The notes under the pieces were generated by a model that saw only the letters and a list, made by a program, of their open reading frames with translations, was not told the origin of the DNA and made no database searches. From Gigaspora rosea (taxonomy: Eukaryota > Glomeromycota > Glomeromycetes > Diversisporales > Gigasporaceae), in assembly GCA_003550325.1 (NCBI GenBank), contig QKWP01001666.1:49341-113340 (forward strand): 64,000 nucleotides of DNA. The letters are read 5' to 3'. Of this stretch, positions 35,931 to 49,600 are shown piece after piece. How positions within the stretch are numbered: the stretch's first letter is position 1; the number at the start of each line of letters is the position of its first letter. A program made the position numbers and the translations under genes.

Positions 35931-36294
35931 AAAATCTCAAATTACTATAGTTTGGGATTTGTCCGTGCCCAAATCCCAAATACATCCCAAATTAATTTCT
36001 CAAAAACTTTATTAATAATCTTTGTTTAAACAAATAGTAGATATTCTTATTGTNCATGTTGGCAAAATCCCAAATTACTATAGTTTGGGATTTGTCCACG
36101 CCCAAATACCGAATACATCCCAAATTAATTTCTCAAAAATTTATTAATAATCTTTGTTTAAACAAATAGTAGATATTCTTATTGTTGTAGATAATATATT
36201 TGCAAAATTTTAAGACTACTTTTTTGATTTAATCTTTTACAAATAGCAATTGTTTTTTTTGAATTTGGGATTTGTCTGTGTTTTGCCAGCAAGT
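35931..36294. mobile_element. MITE with internal near-duplicate and an N
   Basis: Inverted ends ACATGTTGGCAAAA and TTTTGCCAGCAAGT. The first about 123 bp occur twice, at 35931-36053 and 36055-36177, joined by an N at 36054. The two copies differ at several positions, so this may be a real tandem copy or two alleles joined by the assembler. TCGTAATTATTAC words at 35820-35925 form palindromes just outside. Confidence 0.7.
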
Positions 36295-36469
36295 ATAAAT
36301 ACGACATGTTAACTATAACTAGCCAATCACCGTTGCATCTATTATAGGAACCGCATAAAATTCTGCAGACACGTGATGATATGTGCTAAAATTCTATTGG
36401 CCAAAAAAATTCGCGACTAGTCATTCATTTTTCGATTAAAAAGTTAACTTTCGATATAACTTTCGATAT

Positions 36470-36665
36470 TAGGGTAAAGGTGAGCATTCGGAGATGTTAA
36501 CAAGAGCCTTATATATAACAAAATCTTGCAAGAAATTTTTTTGTTAAGACACAGGTGGTTGGTAAGCCAAATTTTGTGTTATAAACGATTTTTGAAAAAG
36601 CTGGCTGTTTCGCTTTCACATTACACTTGATCCTGTGCCATGATTGGTTCAAAATCACGTGCCTG
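36470..36665. repeat. Dispersed repeat, ATTACACTTGATCCTG family
   Basis: AAATCTTGCAAGAAATTTTTTTG and CACATTACACTTGATCCTG then GATTGGTT, in the same order as at 19530-19715. Confidence 0.65.
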
Positions 36666-36728
36666 CGGAATTTTTGCGGTTTCTATGTTCTTCCTATATA
36701 TAATTGAACTAATAACCCGACAGTAATT

Positions 36729-36760
36729 ATAATTATGACATGTCGACATGTCATAATTAT
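36729..36760. repeat. 32-bp perfect palindrome
   Basis: Centre TCGA at 36743-36746 with arms ATAATTATGACATGTC and GACATGTCATAATTAT. Further ACGACATGTCGTA-type palindromes follow to about 36810, related to the ones at 35850-35920. Bases 36811-37392 hold no recognised gene. Confidence 0.9.
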
Positions 36761-37392
36761 TACGACATGTCGTATGTCGTAATAATTACGACATGTAATA
36801 ATAATTACTACAATTAAGGTTTTAAAAAGTCAGTGTAAAAATATATATCGTAAATAATTGTCGTAATTAGCCATTTACGGCACTATTCACTCACTGTACT
36901 GTACGTACGCCATATTGCTTAAATTACCAACTTATAACATTTTACTTGAGCCAGAGTCTAATTAAAACTCTATCTCTGGAGTCGAGTAAGTTTAGGCGAA
37001 TGTTTAACCGCCATAGAAGACTTACAGAGATAATTCAAGTTATTTTTATAATAAAATATTGCAGTCAGAGAATATAGCAAATTTGAAAATCGGTTCTAGA
37101 ACATATCTAGAATGATCTTCAAAAATTTCCTGCCCGATGATTGGATAATGATAATTGGTGCTAGTGCTAGAATTTGGGGGCATTCTTAATAGCAAACTTT
37201 GACAAGTCGATATTCAAAAAGAAAGTCGAAAACTTCTAGTTACATAATCAGCTATTATTTTTCGGTAATCAACATTTTTTGAAAAGGTAAATGATTCCCG
37301 AAATAATGAAGAATATTATATTTAAATTTTATTACAATATTAATTTTTTCTTTTTTTCTTTTATTAAAACACTTGTATAAAGCTTAATAACG

Positions 37393-40300
37393 ATGTCGCA
37401 ATCTTCTTCAGCTATAGAGAAGCCAAGAGCCGAAGATCTTCCTTGTGTGTTTAGTACAATAGCTAGCAAATATAGTAAGCTCAGTCTAAGGCCCTGTGAA
37501 ATGAAAGAATCACAAACCTAGAGACATGCTGATACACCAACCACCACTAATCAGCTTAAATTATACGTGGATTATATGCCTGAACTTAATTTTTATTTGT
37601 ATCCGCATTCAATTTGTGAAAAACATATAATCAAGTAATTTCTACTAATCATTTTCATCGCCACCTTTTAGATATCCTGCTTTTAAAAATAAGAGACTTC
37701 GATCCAATGCTAGCTCTGACAGTCCTACTCCTACTTATGATTCTAATACCCATAAAGAAATTGATGAATTGTATCTAGAAACTAGTCATATAAGAAACTA
37801 TGAGCGTACGATTACAATATTGCAGCAACAGTTGCAAGAACAAGAAAATAGGGAGCTTACTATGATCACGGAATTTCAAAGAAATTTCGAAAACCAAGAG
37901 AAAGTAATTTTAGAATTGAGGAGACAGTTAGAAGAGCGCCAAGAAGTTATAGTTAATTTGGAAGGTTTGTTAAGTGATGAAGTTAATAGAAATGAAGAAC
38001 TGGTCAAGCATTGGGATTCTCGGTACTCTAATCAAGATAAGCGCATACAAGCGGTCACTGATATTGCGTTAATTGAACGAAATTTTTTATATGAGGATGT
38101 CGAAGCTTTGATTAGAGAGAACAATAGATTTTCTTTAAAAAATCTATTAAATTATACCCCTCATATATGGCTAAGTAAACGTAATCAAATTCTTGTAAAA
38201 TTTATTGAAACACTAATATACAATAACCGTAATACAGGTCTTGAAAATGCTAAAAAAATTTTTAAAAGGGCCATGGCAGTCGATTCAGTGTATGGGTCTA
38301 GACATGGGAAATACGCATCGGAAATAAACCTTGTAGCATCAGCTATTAAATATTCTATTGCAAGGTCAAAAACTATTATTAATATCGATAATCACATCAC
38401 AAGTTCGGGAAGTTATTTCCATTTTCAAAACTGGTTAGAAGAATTATCAGATAAGGAAGAAGCTCTACCAGAAGGCCTCTTATTTTTAGCATTTGACAAT
38501 GAGCAACGGGGGCAAAGGAATTATCTCGATCGTGGACACAATACAGTAATATTTCACACTGTTACTAGTTTTGTTGCCTTTAATATAGATCTGCATAATT
38601 ATATTCAACATACTAATAATAAACCTTGGGCATTCGATTCTCTTAATAGGTTGCAATACGAAAGTCTTTTCGATCCTACACCTAAAATGCAAGATGTTAT
38701 AGATAAAGAATTGCATCTTTATTTTTTTGAAATTCTTGATTTATTGCGCGAAGAAAAATTAACTACAACTAATAAGATTGATTCTCTTGTATCTAATTTA
38801 GGCTTGAATATTCGTTGCAGTAAACAATGCCCTAATTGTAAAAAGCAAGATATTGACAATAGAAAGCAAGTTTGCCCAGATTTTAAATTTCGTTTACCTA
38901 CGCTTCAGAAATGTCGGAAATGTTGAAGCAACGTGTTGAAGTAGAAGAGGATATAGCCGAACAGTCTACAACCTCTAAACTATATAATACCCAGAAAGAA
39001 ACTTGACCATCTAACATACCAAGAATTAGTATTACCCAAAAAATGCGTGCCGATGAAGGAGTTAATGTTCCGGAAATTTTTATACCTGACCCTCTTGATG
39101 TTAATCCTAATACAACTACAAATATTGAAAAGGTTTTTCTTAATATTAAAAAAATTTCAGGAATTGAAGATGGAATACGCAAATGGGTAGTTGTTACATG
39201 TGACGGTATTCCATATCATCGGGCAGCAAAAATTAAGGAAAAATATCCATGGCTAATTCTTATCCCTGGACAATTGCATGAAGAAATAAACATGCTTCGG
39301 GCTTTTGTGGAATTAAATTGGTAAATCTGTTTTGTGTTTAGATATTTTATTTTTTATTTTATTAACCTTTAATTGTTAATAGGGACATCGATCTCAAGCA
39401 ATTCGCAATCTCTCAAGGATATAAAACAGAAAATCAGCTCTCTTATTTTAAGAAATGCCACGACCATCATAAGTCTTGAGATTCGGTCTGCAACATTTAT
39501 CGTCAGGCTATGGCTATGGAATTGATGTGGCCATATGTTAAATGTTCTTCTAATCCATCAGTAGAAGAATACTTGGTCTGGGTAAAGGGACAAACGGACC
39601 CACGTTATCAAATAAAGTTTGAACAAGTAAAATTTTTTAAATTTTAATTAGATTTTTTATTAAATTTGACAAAAATTTTAATACTAATATTGTGTTAAAT
39701 AGACTTTTGTTTATCTGCAGGCCATAATTAATTACAGAAAAGCTATTAGGGAGAATAATCCGTTATTAAAAAGTGCTGCAAGGAGGGTCTTTTCTCCAGT
39801 ATGGTCTGCACGATGTCATCCGATTTATCGGTTTATAGAAGTTGCGGATGAAGTGCAACTATTGCAGCTTGATCCAATTATACGGGATCTTGTAGAAAGA
39901 AATTGTACATTTTTATGGTCGGGGCTTTCTAATCAGCATCAAGGGTTAGATGCAATTTTAGAAGAGATAAATAAAGCCTTGAAAACGTTAATACCTCCTA
40001 TTCCACAAATGCGGCATTGGCGAATTACTGCATGAAATTGTAAAAAATTTTTCCAGATATACAATTAATATGCAATTATTGCATTAAGTTATTAAAAGTT
40101 TTTAAATTTTATATTTTTAAATTTAGCTACGAAATAATTTTTTTAAATCGATTAGATATAATAAAACTCAAACAACTGGTCCAAGGGTTAAACCAGAAGC
40201 AGTCGTGGAATGTGAGAGATTTCGAGCTCGCTTAAGAAAAGAAAATTTCGTTAGTTCAAAAGCGAATTCTTGTAGAAGCCTAGGAGAAGAATTTGAATTA

Positions 40301-40663
40301 AGTGCACAGTTGATGGATTTTACTAGTTTAGCCAAACGGGCTCGACAAGAATATATTATTGAAGTTTTTTATAATAATAACTCTGCTTCTTTATTTAGGT
40401 CTATTCCAATTACCGAACAAGAAGCAAATAAGCAAATAAATGAAGTGACCATGACCAATCCAGAAATTATTTGTAAAATAGAAACGCTTCTTGAACAGGC
40501 AAGTGATAGTGTTCGCAAAAAATATCGTGGAATAAAGTCCAAGAAGCGTAGCGAATTATTGGTTATATTAGAGGAGGTAAGATCTTTATTTAATTCTGAT
40601 GAGCTTGATGATAGTGAATGCACTGAAAATTTTGAGGTATATGAAATAGAGCATGCTAATTAG
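37393..40663 (+). pseudogene. Multi-exon gene of a repeated family, possibly transposase-derived
   Basis: Six exons: 37393-37634, 37672 to about 38926, on to 39320, 39383-39626, 39721 to about 40035, and 40127-40663, with GT-AG introns in phase. The protein has an N-terminal Ser-rich part, a coiled coil (ITILQQQLQEQENRELTMIT onwards), a globular part with LAFDNEQRGQRNYLDRGHNT, a C-x2-C pair twice (CPNCKK, LQKCRKC), VTCDGIPYHRA, PGQLHEEINM and a charged C-terminal region with LRKENF and NSDELDDSEC. The FDNEQRG, CDGIPY and HEEIN acidic residues could be a DDE-like triad; that is a guess. Breaks are TAG 37519, a one-base frameshift near 38903, and TGA at 39004, 39477 and 40033. I know similar families in Glomeromycotina only as uncharacterised proteins. 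Confidence 0.7.
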
Positions 40664-41240
40664 AATTGAGATTTTGTTGAGATTTTGTAGCAATTCTAGG
40701 GATATTCGACCCTATTTAACATCCGGATCATTTTTTTTTCTTACATGTCACCATTATTTTTTTTTCTTTTTGTTAATGTATTATTTAAGCATAGTATAAT
40801 ACAGTTTTGGTAAATTAGAATGCTTTTTCATGAACGACTTTGTATTATCTTTTCTTTATTGTGAATCAATTGTAAATTTTAATTTTAATTAGATAAATAC
40901 AGTAATAAAATACATTTATTTAAAATACATATAAATAAAATTATAGTCTTTAAATAATTGCCATTATGCTAAACCCTATCTATGAATAGATAAAACCCGA
41001 CGGCTTTAAGAATTCAGGATAATAGTCTGCGAATATAAAATAATGATAAATAAAATAATTTATATGATTACAGCGAAAGAAGGAATTTGTACTAGTATTT
41101 ACCATAAGAGAAGTCCAAATAGGGCCAAAATCAATGTTGGATTCTTAGTCTTGAAAGGCGTGTCATGTTAAAAATGTCCCAGATTCATGATCTAAAAAGA
41201 AAAACTGGAACAAGGTTCTGATTACCTTGACCTTAAAGTA
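40664..41240. other. AT-rich intergenic stretch
   Basis: No gene seen between the broken gene and the MITE. Confidence 0.5.
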
Positions 41241-41400
41241 CAGTAAAACCTCCATAAGTGCATACTCTATAAGTGCACGCCCTCTCCAAATGCACATTCA
41301 AACTCTATACGTTTCCTATAAATGCCCTTTTTCTTTTTGATCTATAAGTGCATTTCGTTTAGCTAGGTTCCAAGAGTAAACACTTATAGAAGTTTTGCTG
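41241..41400. mobile_element. 160-bp pogo-like MITE
   Basis: Ends CAGTAAAACCTCCATAAGTG and CACTTATAGAAGTTTTGCTG are inverted repeats, flanked by TA (41239-41240, 41401-41402). Inside, ATAAGTGCAT words recur. CAGT termini with a TA target are characteristic of pogo/Tigger relatives. Confidence 0.85.
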
Positions 41401-41916
41401 TATTTGAATGAAAAAACTATTTAAGTAAATAAGATTCCGTTTGTTACCAACCCGCTTATTACAGTAATCACGAACTTTTAGCAACGGTCAAGTATAGAAG
41501 TAATATGAAATTCGAATTTTTGAATATATCATATTAGATAATTCTAGAATCATTGATCGACATCTTTATCGCTATAAAAGGTGCGATCGACAGTGTCCAA
41601 AATTCGGTATATTCTCCGACTGTATTGGTTAAACACATATTACTGTAAGTTTCAGGTAAAGCTTAAAAATGAATAATACGACTGCTAGCATGATAATTAG
41701 TGTTGGCATACAGGAATGTTTACCACTACACAATGAAGAAATTATTGTTATTTTAAATTGATGAATAGCAATAGAGCTACGGAATTAAGAAATGAAATAT
41801 CAAATGCCAACATTGATTGTAATAGTTTTTTGTATTAAAAATTAACAATTCATTATTCGATCTTTTGAAACATTAAATAAGATCAATAGAGCCGAATTGA
41901 ATAATCCATATGACAG

Positions 41917-43236
41917 ATAAATTCAATTACATGGGACGATAAATCCACTCTTTTTAAAGTGGATTTAGATGGGCTTAGAGTAAATTATACAGGTGAGAAC
42001 AAACATTATTATTAAGATACGTATTTTTATATAAAAATATAAAAAAAAATAGCAATGCTAATTAACTTACTACTTTGATAAAAAATTTTTTTTAATAAAT
42101 AAAAAGGCGGTGGCGAAATTAATGATAATGCTGTAATTCGTACGAATAATTCAATTCCGTCACAATGCAAATGGTTTTACTTTGAAATTAATATTGAAAA
42201 TGATGATGATGATGGGTAAGATGCAAAACATAAAGTACCTTAGATAAGATTTGTTTCTTTAAAATTTATTAAATCTTTCTTGAAGAATTATTGCAATTGG
42301 ATTCTGCACGGAATCAGCTGAACGAAATAAGTTACCTGGTAATTATGGACTCTAAATTTCATCAGCAATAAAAATCTATTTATTCGATACTCTTATCATT
42401 TATTAAATATTCATAGAATGTGGCAAGAACTCGTGGGGATATCATAGCGATGATGGAAGTTTTTTTGATTGTTCAGAGATCGAGGAGCCATATGGACCTA
42501 CATTTAAAACTTGTGATACTATTGGGTGTTGTTTAAACTTTAGAAATAACACTGTATTCTATACCAAAAATGGTGTCAATTTGGGTAATTGTTATTTAAT
42601 GAGGCTAAATTTATTTGAGTGACAAAAATTAAAAATTTATACCATTTTTTAAGGAATTGCATTTCGAGACTTAAAGAATGATCATTATTATCCTTGCGTT
42701 GGAATAAGGTCAAAAAACGGGTCTATTGAGGCGAATTTTGGTCATAAAAAGTTCAAATATATAGGTGCATATTTTATCTAGAATACGTGTCTAATTTTTA
42801 TATTGATAATTTATGATTTTCATGAATAGCAATAACAGATAATGATATTGACGATAATCAAATGAAAGAAAAGTGGATTAAGCAATGCAATAATGAAGAT
42901 GCCATAAGTTTGAAAGGAAGTATGAAAAGGAGTAGCTTGAAGACTTGCATTAAAATTTTTATAGATTCATTAAAATCATTAAAAATTGACGAAAAAATGT
43001 TAAGAGATCATGCAATAGTTTATTTTATTGTGGGAAACTATGAAGAGGCGTGTATAGATTTAACAGAACTGCTTAAAATCGAGAAAAACAACGCATCCGC
43101 ATTAAAATATCGTGGAGAAATTTATCTTATATTGAATAAATATGAGGAATCATATGCGGACTTAGAAAAATTATTAGAAATAAACAAAGATGATGAATGG
43201 GCATTAAAGACTAGAGATGAAGTTAGTAGGCGATAA
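41917..43236 (+). CDS. SPRY-TPR protein
   Basis: Exons 41917-41992, 42107-42215, 42286-42338, 42417-42584, 42654-42764 and 42830-43236 (or to 43221) join in frame without stops, all with GT-AG introns. The first five give a SPRY domain: [104 protein letters not shown]. The last exon gives two TPR motifs: [20 protein letters not shown] and [24 protein letters not shown] and TPR modules bind protein partners; the ligand is unknown. The 5' end is unresolved; an ATG at 41669 opens a short frame that may be the first exon. The last exon can stop at TAA 43234-43236, or splice at GTTAGT (43222) into the array that follows. A dead relative is at 20.9-22 kb. Confidence 0.85.
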
Positions 43237-45835
43237 ATATCGTTATAGAGTATTATTCATAAAAATGATTTACATATTTGATTGTCAACAATACTGCAAT
43301 ATAGATACCTCTACTAATTATTCTGTCTCTATTATTTGATTCGTTTTCACCTACACGGTAATCAACAGGTTGTAAGTATAAAATTTATTTATAAAAATAA
43401 TCTACATATTTTTATTGTTAACAAAATAGATTTTCTTTAATTATTCTGTCTCTAATACTTGAACTGTTGTCTGTTATTCACTTACGCATTAAATCAACAG
43501 GGAGTAAGTATTGAATTTGAAAAATGATCTACATATTTTTTGTCAACAAAATTGATTCCTTTATAAATTACTCTATCTCTTTATCCTATCTGTTATCACC
43601 TGTTGCGTTAAATTAACAGACGGTAGTTATAGAATTTATTCATAAAAATGATCTGCATATTTTATTGTAAAAAGAATATATTTCCTATTAATTATTCTAT
43701 ATCATTCTATTTGTTATTTGTGTTAAATCATCAGGATGTAAGTATAGAATTTTTCTTAAAAATGGTCTGCATATTTCTCTATTGCTGTATTGATTATTCT
43801 TTCTTTCTATCTGTTATCTGCCAATTCTCTACACGTTAAATAAACAGGGAGTAAGTATAGAATTTATTCATAAAAAATTACAGTATCTACATCTTTTATA
43901 GTCAGTAAAATAGATTTCTTTACTAATTGTATTATTCTATCTGTTATTTGTGATTTATCTATGCATTAAATTAATAGACGGTAATTATAAAATTTATTCA
44001 TAAAAATAATCCACATATTTTTTTTTACTTATCAGCAAAATATAATTCTTTATTAATTATTTTGTTTTTATTATTCTATATTACCTATTAATCACCTACA
44101 CGTTAAACCAACAGTTTGTAAGTATAGAATTTATTTATAAAAATGATCTGCACATTTTATTTTAATTAATTTGATTGTATTATTATATTTGTTATCTGTT
44201 ATTCACTTACATAATAAATCAACAGAAAGTATGTATAAAATTTATTCATAAAATGATCTACTTATTAAAATAGATTTCTCTATTAATTATTGTCATAATT
44301 CTACCTATTATTTGTTATTCACCTACAAAACAGCAGCTTGTAAATATATAATTTTCTATATATTTGTCTTTTTCTATTATTTCATCTGTTATTTTTTATT
44401 CACCTACATGTTAATTCAACAGGGAGTAAGTATAGAATTTGTTTACAAAAATGATTTACATATTTTACTGTAGATTTTTTTCTATTAAACATTATACGAT
44501 TTGTTTATTATGCATCTACGCATTAAATCAACAGTTTGTAAGTATAGAATTTATTCATAAAAATGACCTACATATCTTATTTTCAACAACAAACAATTAT
44601 TGTGTCTCTATTATTTGATCTGTTACCTGTTATTTACCTGCATGTTAAATCAACAGAGAGTAAGTAAAATTTATTCATAAGTTAACAAAAATACCATATC
44701 TATCCAGATGGATAGATTCAAAATTACATTATCGACATCTAGCAGAGCATATACCTATTAAATTAATATTTACATATTGGTTAAATCAATAGCTTGTAAG
44801 TATAAAATTTATTTATAAAAATTATCTACATATTTTATTGTCAACAAAATATAATTATTCTGTCTCGATTATTCAAACCATTATCTGTTTATTATTCATC
44901 TACTGCTAAATCAACAGGGAGTAAGTATAGAGTTTAATTATCAGAAATGATCTTTATATTTTATTGTTACAAAATAGATTTTCTATTAATTATTCTATCT
45001 ATGCATTAAAATCAACAGTTTGTAAGTATAGAATTTATTCATAATTTTCTATTAATTATTCTGTCTCTAATATTTAATATTATCTGTTATTCATTTACAT
45101 GTTAAATTAATAGACGGTAATTGTAAAATTTATTAAATAAGTAATTGACATATTTTATTGTTAGCTAAAAAGATTTCTCTTTATTATTCAATCTGTATTC
45201 ATCTACATGGTAAATTAACAGGTCATAAGTATACTGTTAACAAAATAGATTTATTCAGTTTCTATTATTACATCAGTTCTGTTCATTCACACGTTAAATC
45301 AACAGACGGTAATTATAGAATTTATTCATATAAAAAATGATCAAGATTTTTTAATTGTCAACAAAATACAGTAATTCTCTATTAATTATTTTATTATTCT
45401 ATATTATTTGTTATTCATCTACACTTAAATCAACAGGGTGTAAGTGTAGAATATATTCATAAAAATAATCTATATATTTTATTGTTAACAAACTAGATAT
45501 TTCTATTAATTATTCTGTCTCTATTATTATTTGATCTGTTATCTTTTATTTACATGTTAAATTAACAGTTTGTAAGTATAGAATATTTTATTGTCAATAA
45601 AATAGATTCTCTATAAGTTATCCCATCTTTATTATTCTATCTGTTATCTGATATCTGTTATTCATATATATGTTAAACCAACAGAGAGTAAGTATAAAAT
45701 TTATTCATAAAACAATCTAAATATTTTATTGTCATTAAAATGGATTTCTTGATCAATTATTTTGTTTTAATTATTCTATCTGTTATCCTGTTATTCATCT
45801 ACATGTTAAAATAATAGATGGTAATTGTAACAAAA

Positions 45836-46612
45836 ATTATTTAGGTTTACTATAAATTCTAGAAATAATGAGCATCTGTGCATTATTTTGATAACCTGCA
45901 CATTTTTTTGAATACGTCCATGTGTGTATTTCCTGATTGTACTACAGGTAACTCTTGTTAATATCAATCTAAACTTCAATACTTGTAAAAAAATTGAGTT
46001 CAGACTATATAAATCATTATTTTTGATGCAACTCTCATATGTTATCAACATAAATGTCTAATCCAAATAGGTTGATATTAATAGTAGTTATTTGTATATA
46101 AGTGCTATTAAGGAAAAACCTATTATCGGACTTCCAATTATATTACAACCAATCAAATATATTAGGTCATACAATGTTAATTTTTCGTCTTGCATTATAT
46201 GGTTTTCAAAGTTTTCGTCAGATTTTTTTTTAAATCTGTTATAAATTAATAGTCTTAAGTTGCATAACACAAAAGCAGAAAATTGAAGTTGGCAGTTAGA
46301 TTTTTTCTATCGGTCTTATTAGACAATTTCAGACAATTTCAGAAAACTAAAGTCCCATCGAGTGATATCAGAGTAATTTATGAAAAAAATTTAAATAGCA
46401 AAAATAGAATAATTGCCATAATTGGAACTTAAAAAATTTTTTTGAAAAATTTGAAAAAAAGGGTCAGCGGGTAATGTAAAATGAAAAATTAACTTTGCAT
46501 GTCTTATATGAGGTGTGTGTATTAGGATGTTATTTCAAACTAACTGTGCTATTTGGGGTAGCAATTTTGAAATAATGTCTATTCTTGTTATTTTGAAAAT
46601 TTACAATATTCT
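45836..46612. other. Non-array insertion in the array
   Basis: About 780 bp without array units. No gene or clear termini seen. Small frames at 45806-46270 are not supported. Array units resume at the ACG triplet of 46649. Confidence 0.6.
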
Positions 46613-49600
46613 GCCTCTTCTATTACTCTATCTATTATTAATTAATAGACGGTAATTGTAGAATTTACTTATAAACAATGTTATATATATTTTAAAATAA
46701 ATTTCTCTATTAATTATTCTGTCTTTATTATTCTATTTGTTATCTGTTCTAATTAAATTAATAGACAGTAATTATAAATTTATTTATAAAGTTGATCTTT
46801 ACAACAAAATAGATTTCACTATTAATTGTTCTACTACTTGTTAAATCAACAGGGAGTAAGTGTAGAATTTATTTATAAAACTGATCTATATACTGTATTT
46901 TATTGTTATATTAATTATTCTGTTTATATGATTCTATCTGTTATCTGTTATTTACTTACACATTAAATTAACAGAAAGTAAGTATAGAATTTATTTATAT
47001 AAATTATCTACATGTTTTATTGTCAACAAAATAGATTTTTTCATTAATTATAGTGTTTCTATTATTTTATTTATTATCTTATATTCACTTATGCATTAAA
47101 TCAACAGAAAGTAAAGTGTAGAATTTATTCATAAATTTACATATTTTACTATTAATAAAATAGATTTCTCTAATAATTTTCTATCTTTTCTATTTGTTAT
47201 CTATCATTCATACGTTAAATTAATAGACGGTAATTGTAAAATTTATTCTTTTATATACTATATTTTATAATAGATTTCTCTATTAATTATTCTGTTTCTA
47301 TTATTTTATCTATGCATTAAATAATAGATGGTAATAAAATTGATCTACATGTTTTATTGTCAGCAAAATAGATTTATTCTGTTTCAATTGTTTGATCAAT
47401 TATATTTTATTCACTTATGCGTTAAATCTACAGCCTGTAATTATAGGATTTATCTATAAAAATATTCTACATATTTTGTTGTCAAAATTGATTTTTCCTT
47501 TAATTATTCTATCTGCTATTCACCTACATGTTAAATCAACAGGAAGTGAGTATAGAAATTATTTGTAAAGTGATCAGCATATTTTATTGTTAACAATTGA
47601 TTTCTCCATTAATAATTCAGTCTATTATTCCATCTATTATCTGTTATTCATTATGCATTAAATTAACAGGAAGTAAATTTAGAATTTATTCATAAAAAAT
47701 AGTCTACATATGTTCATATGTTATTCTAACAAAATTTATTTCTCTATACTTCTGTTTGTACTCATGGGTAAAATCAACAGTTTGTAAGTATTGAATTTAT
47801 TTATATAAATGATATTGTCAACAAAATATAGTTCTTTATTAATTATTTTGTATTTATTATTCTATCTTTTATTTTCGTGTTAAATTAATAGGGAGTAAGT
47901 ATAGAATTTATTCATAAAAATGATTTATATATTTTAATTGCCAACAAAATATAATTCTCTGTTAACTATACTGCTTGTATTATTCTATCTGTTATTCACA
48001 TATGTGTTAAATCAATAGAGAGTAAGTATAGAACTTATTCATAAAAATTATATACATATTAACAAAATAGATTTCATATTAATTAATCTTTTTCTACTAT
48101 TTTACTTGTTATCTGTTATTCACCTACATGTTAAATTAACAGAGAGTAAGTGCAGTATTTATTTATAAAAGTGTTTTTATATATTTCATTGTCAACAAAA
48201 GATTTTTCTGTTAATTCTGTCTCTATTATTATTTGTTATAACGTGTTAAATTAATAGATGGTAATTTTAGAATTTATTCATAAAAATAATTTATATATTT
48301 TATTATTAACAAAATAAAATAATTATTCTTTTACTGCTATTTGATCTGTTATTTGGCATTCACTACGTGTTAAATTAACAGAAAGTTAGTATAGAATGTT
48401 TTAATAAAAATAATTTGCATATTTTACTGTCAACAAGATATTAAATATTCTGTCACATTATTCTCTGTTATCTGTTATTTGCCTACATGTTGAATTAATA
48501 GTGGGTAATTATAGAATTTATTAAGTATAAAATATATTTTTTATTGTTAGCAGAATAGAATCTCTATTAATTGCTACCCATTATCCATTATTTATCTATA
48601 CATTAATCTACAGGGAGTAAGTACAGAAGTATAGAATTTATTCATAAAAGTAATCTGCATTTTTATTGTTAACAAATAGATTTCTCTATTAATTATTCTG
48701 TCTTTATTATTCTATTTGTTATTTGTTATTCGCCCTATACATTAAATTGCAGTTTGTAAGTATAGAATTTATTCACAAATAAATTACATATTTTATCATT
48801 GACAAATAGATCCCTTTATTAATTATTCTGTCTCTATTACTTTATCTGTTATCTGATATTTACCTACATTAAAAACAGTTTGTAAGTATAGGTTACTTAT
48901 TTAATATCCACAAAATAGATTTTTTCTATTAATTATTTTGTTCTATTATATCTATTATTTACTATTCATCTGCTGTTAAATTAATAGACGGTATTATTTG
49001 TAAAATTTTATTCATAAAATAATCTAAATGTTTTATTAACAACAAAATGGATTTCTTTATTAATTAATTGTCTCTATTATTCTATCTATTATTTATTATT
49101 CATCTGTGTGTTAAATAACAGTTTTTAAGTATAGAATTTATTCATAAAAATAACATTTTTTTTATTGTTAACAAAATTAATTTCTCAATTAATTATTTTG
49201 TCTATATGATTCTATTGGCCATCTGTTATTTATCTATGTATTAAATCAATAGGAAGTATAGAATTTATTCATTAAATAATCTATATGTTTTATTTCTTTT
49301 GTTAATTATTCATCTATGCATTAAATTAATAGGCAGTAATTGTAAAATTTATTTATAAAATAATCTACATATTTTATTGTTAAAGAAATAGATTTCTTAC
49401 TAAATAATTTTGTTTCTACTATTTTATCTGTCATTTATTATTCACGTGCATTAAATCAACAGGGAGTAAGTATAAACTTATTTATTAGAATGAACTACAT
49501 GTTTTATTGTCAGTAAAATAGGTTTCTTCATTAATTATTTCGTCTCTGTTATTCTATATGATGTTTATTATTCATCTACATACATGCAAAATAAACAGTG

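Noticed and set aside
4846..40663. TGA read as Trp in this genome
   Set aside because: TGA falls at likely Trp positions in several broken genes, but the same genes carry TAA, TAG and frameshifts. The intact SPRY-TPR gene uses TGG for Trp, so decay is the simpler explanation.
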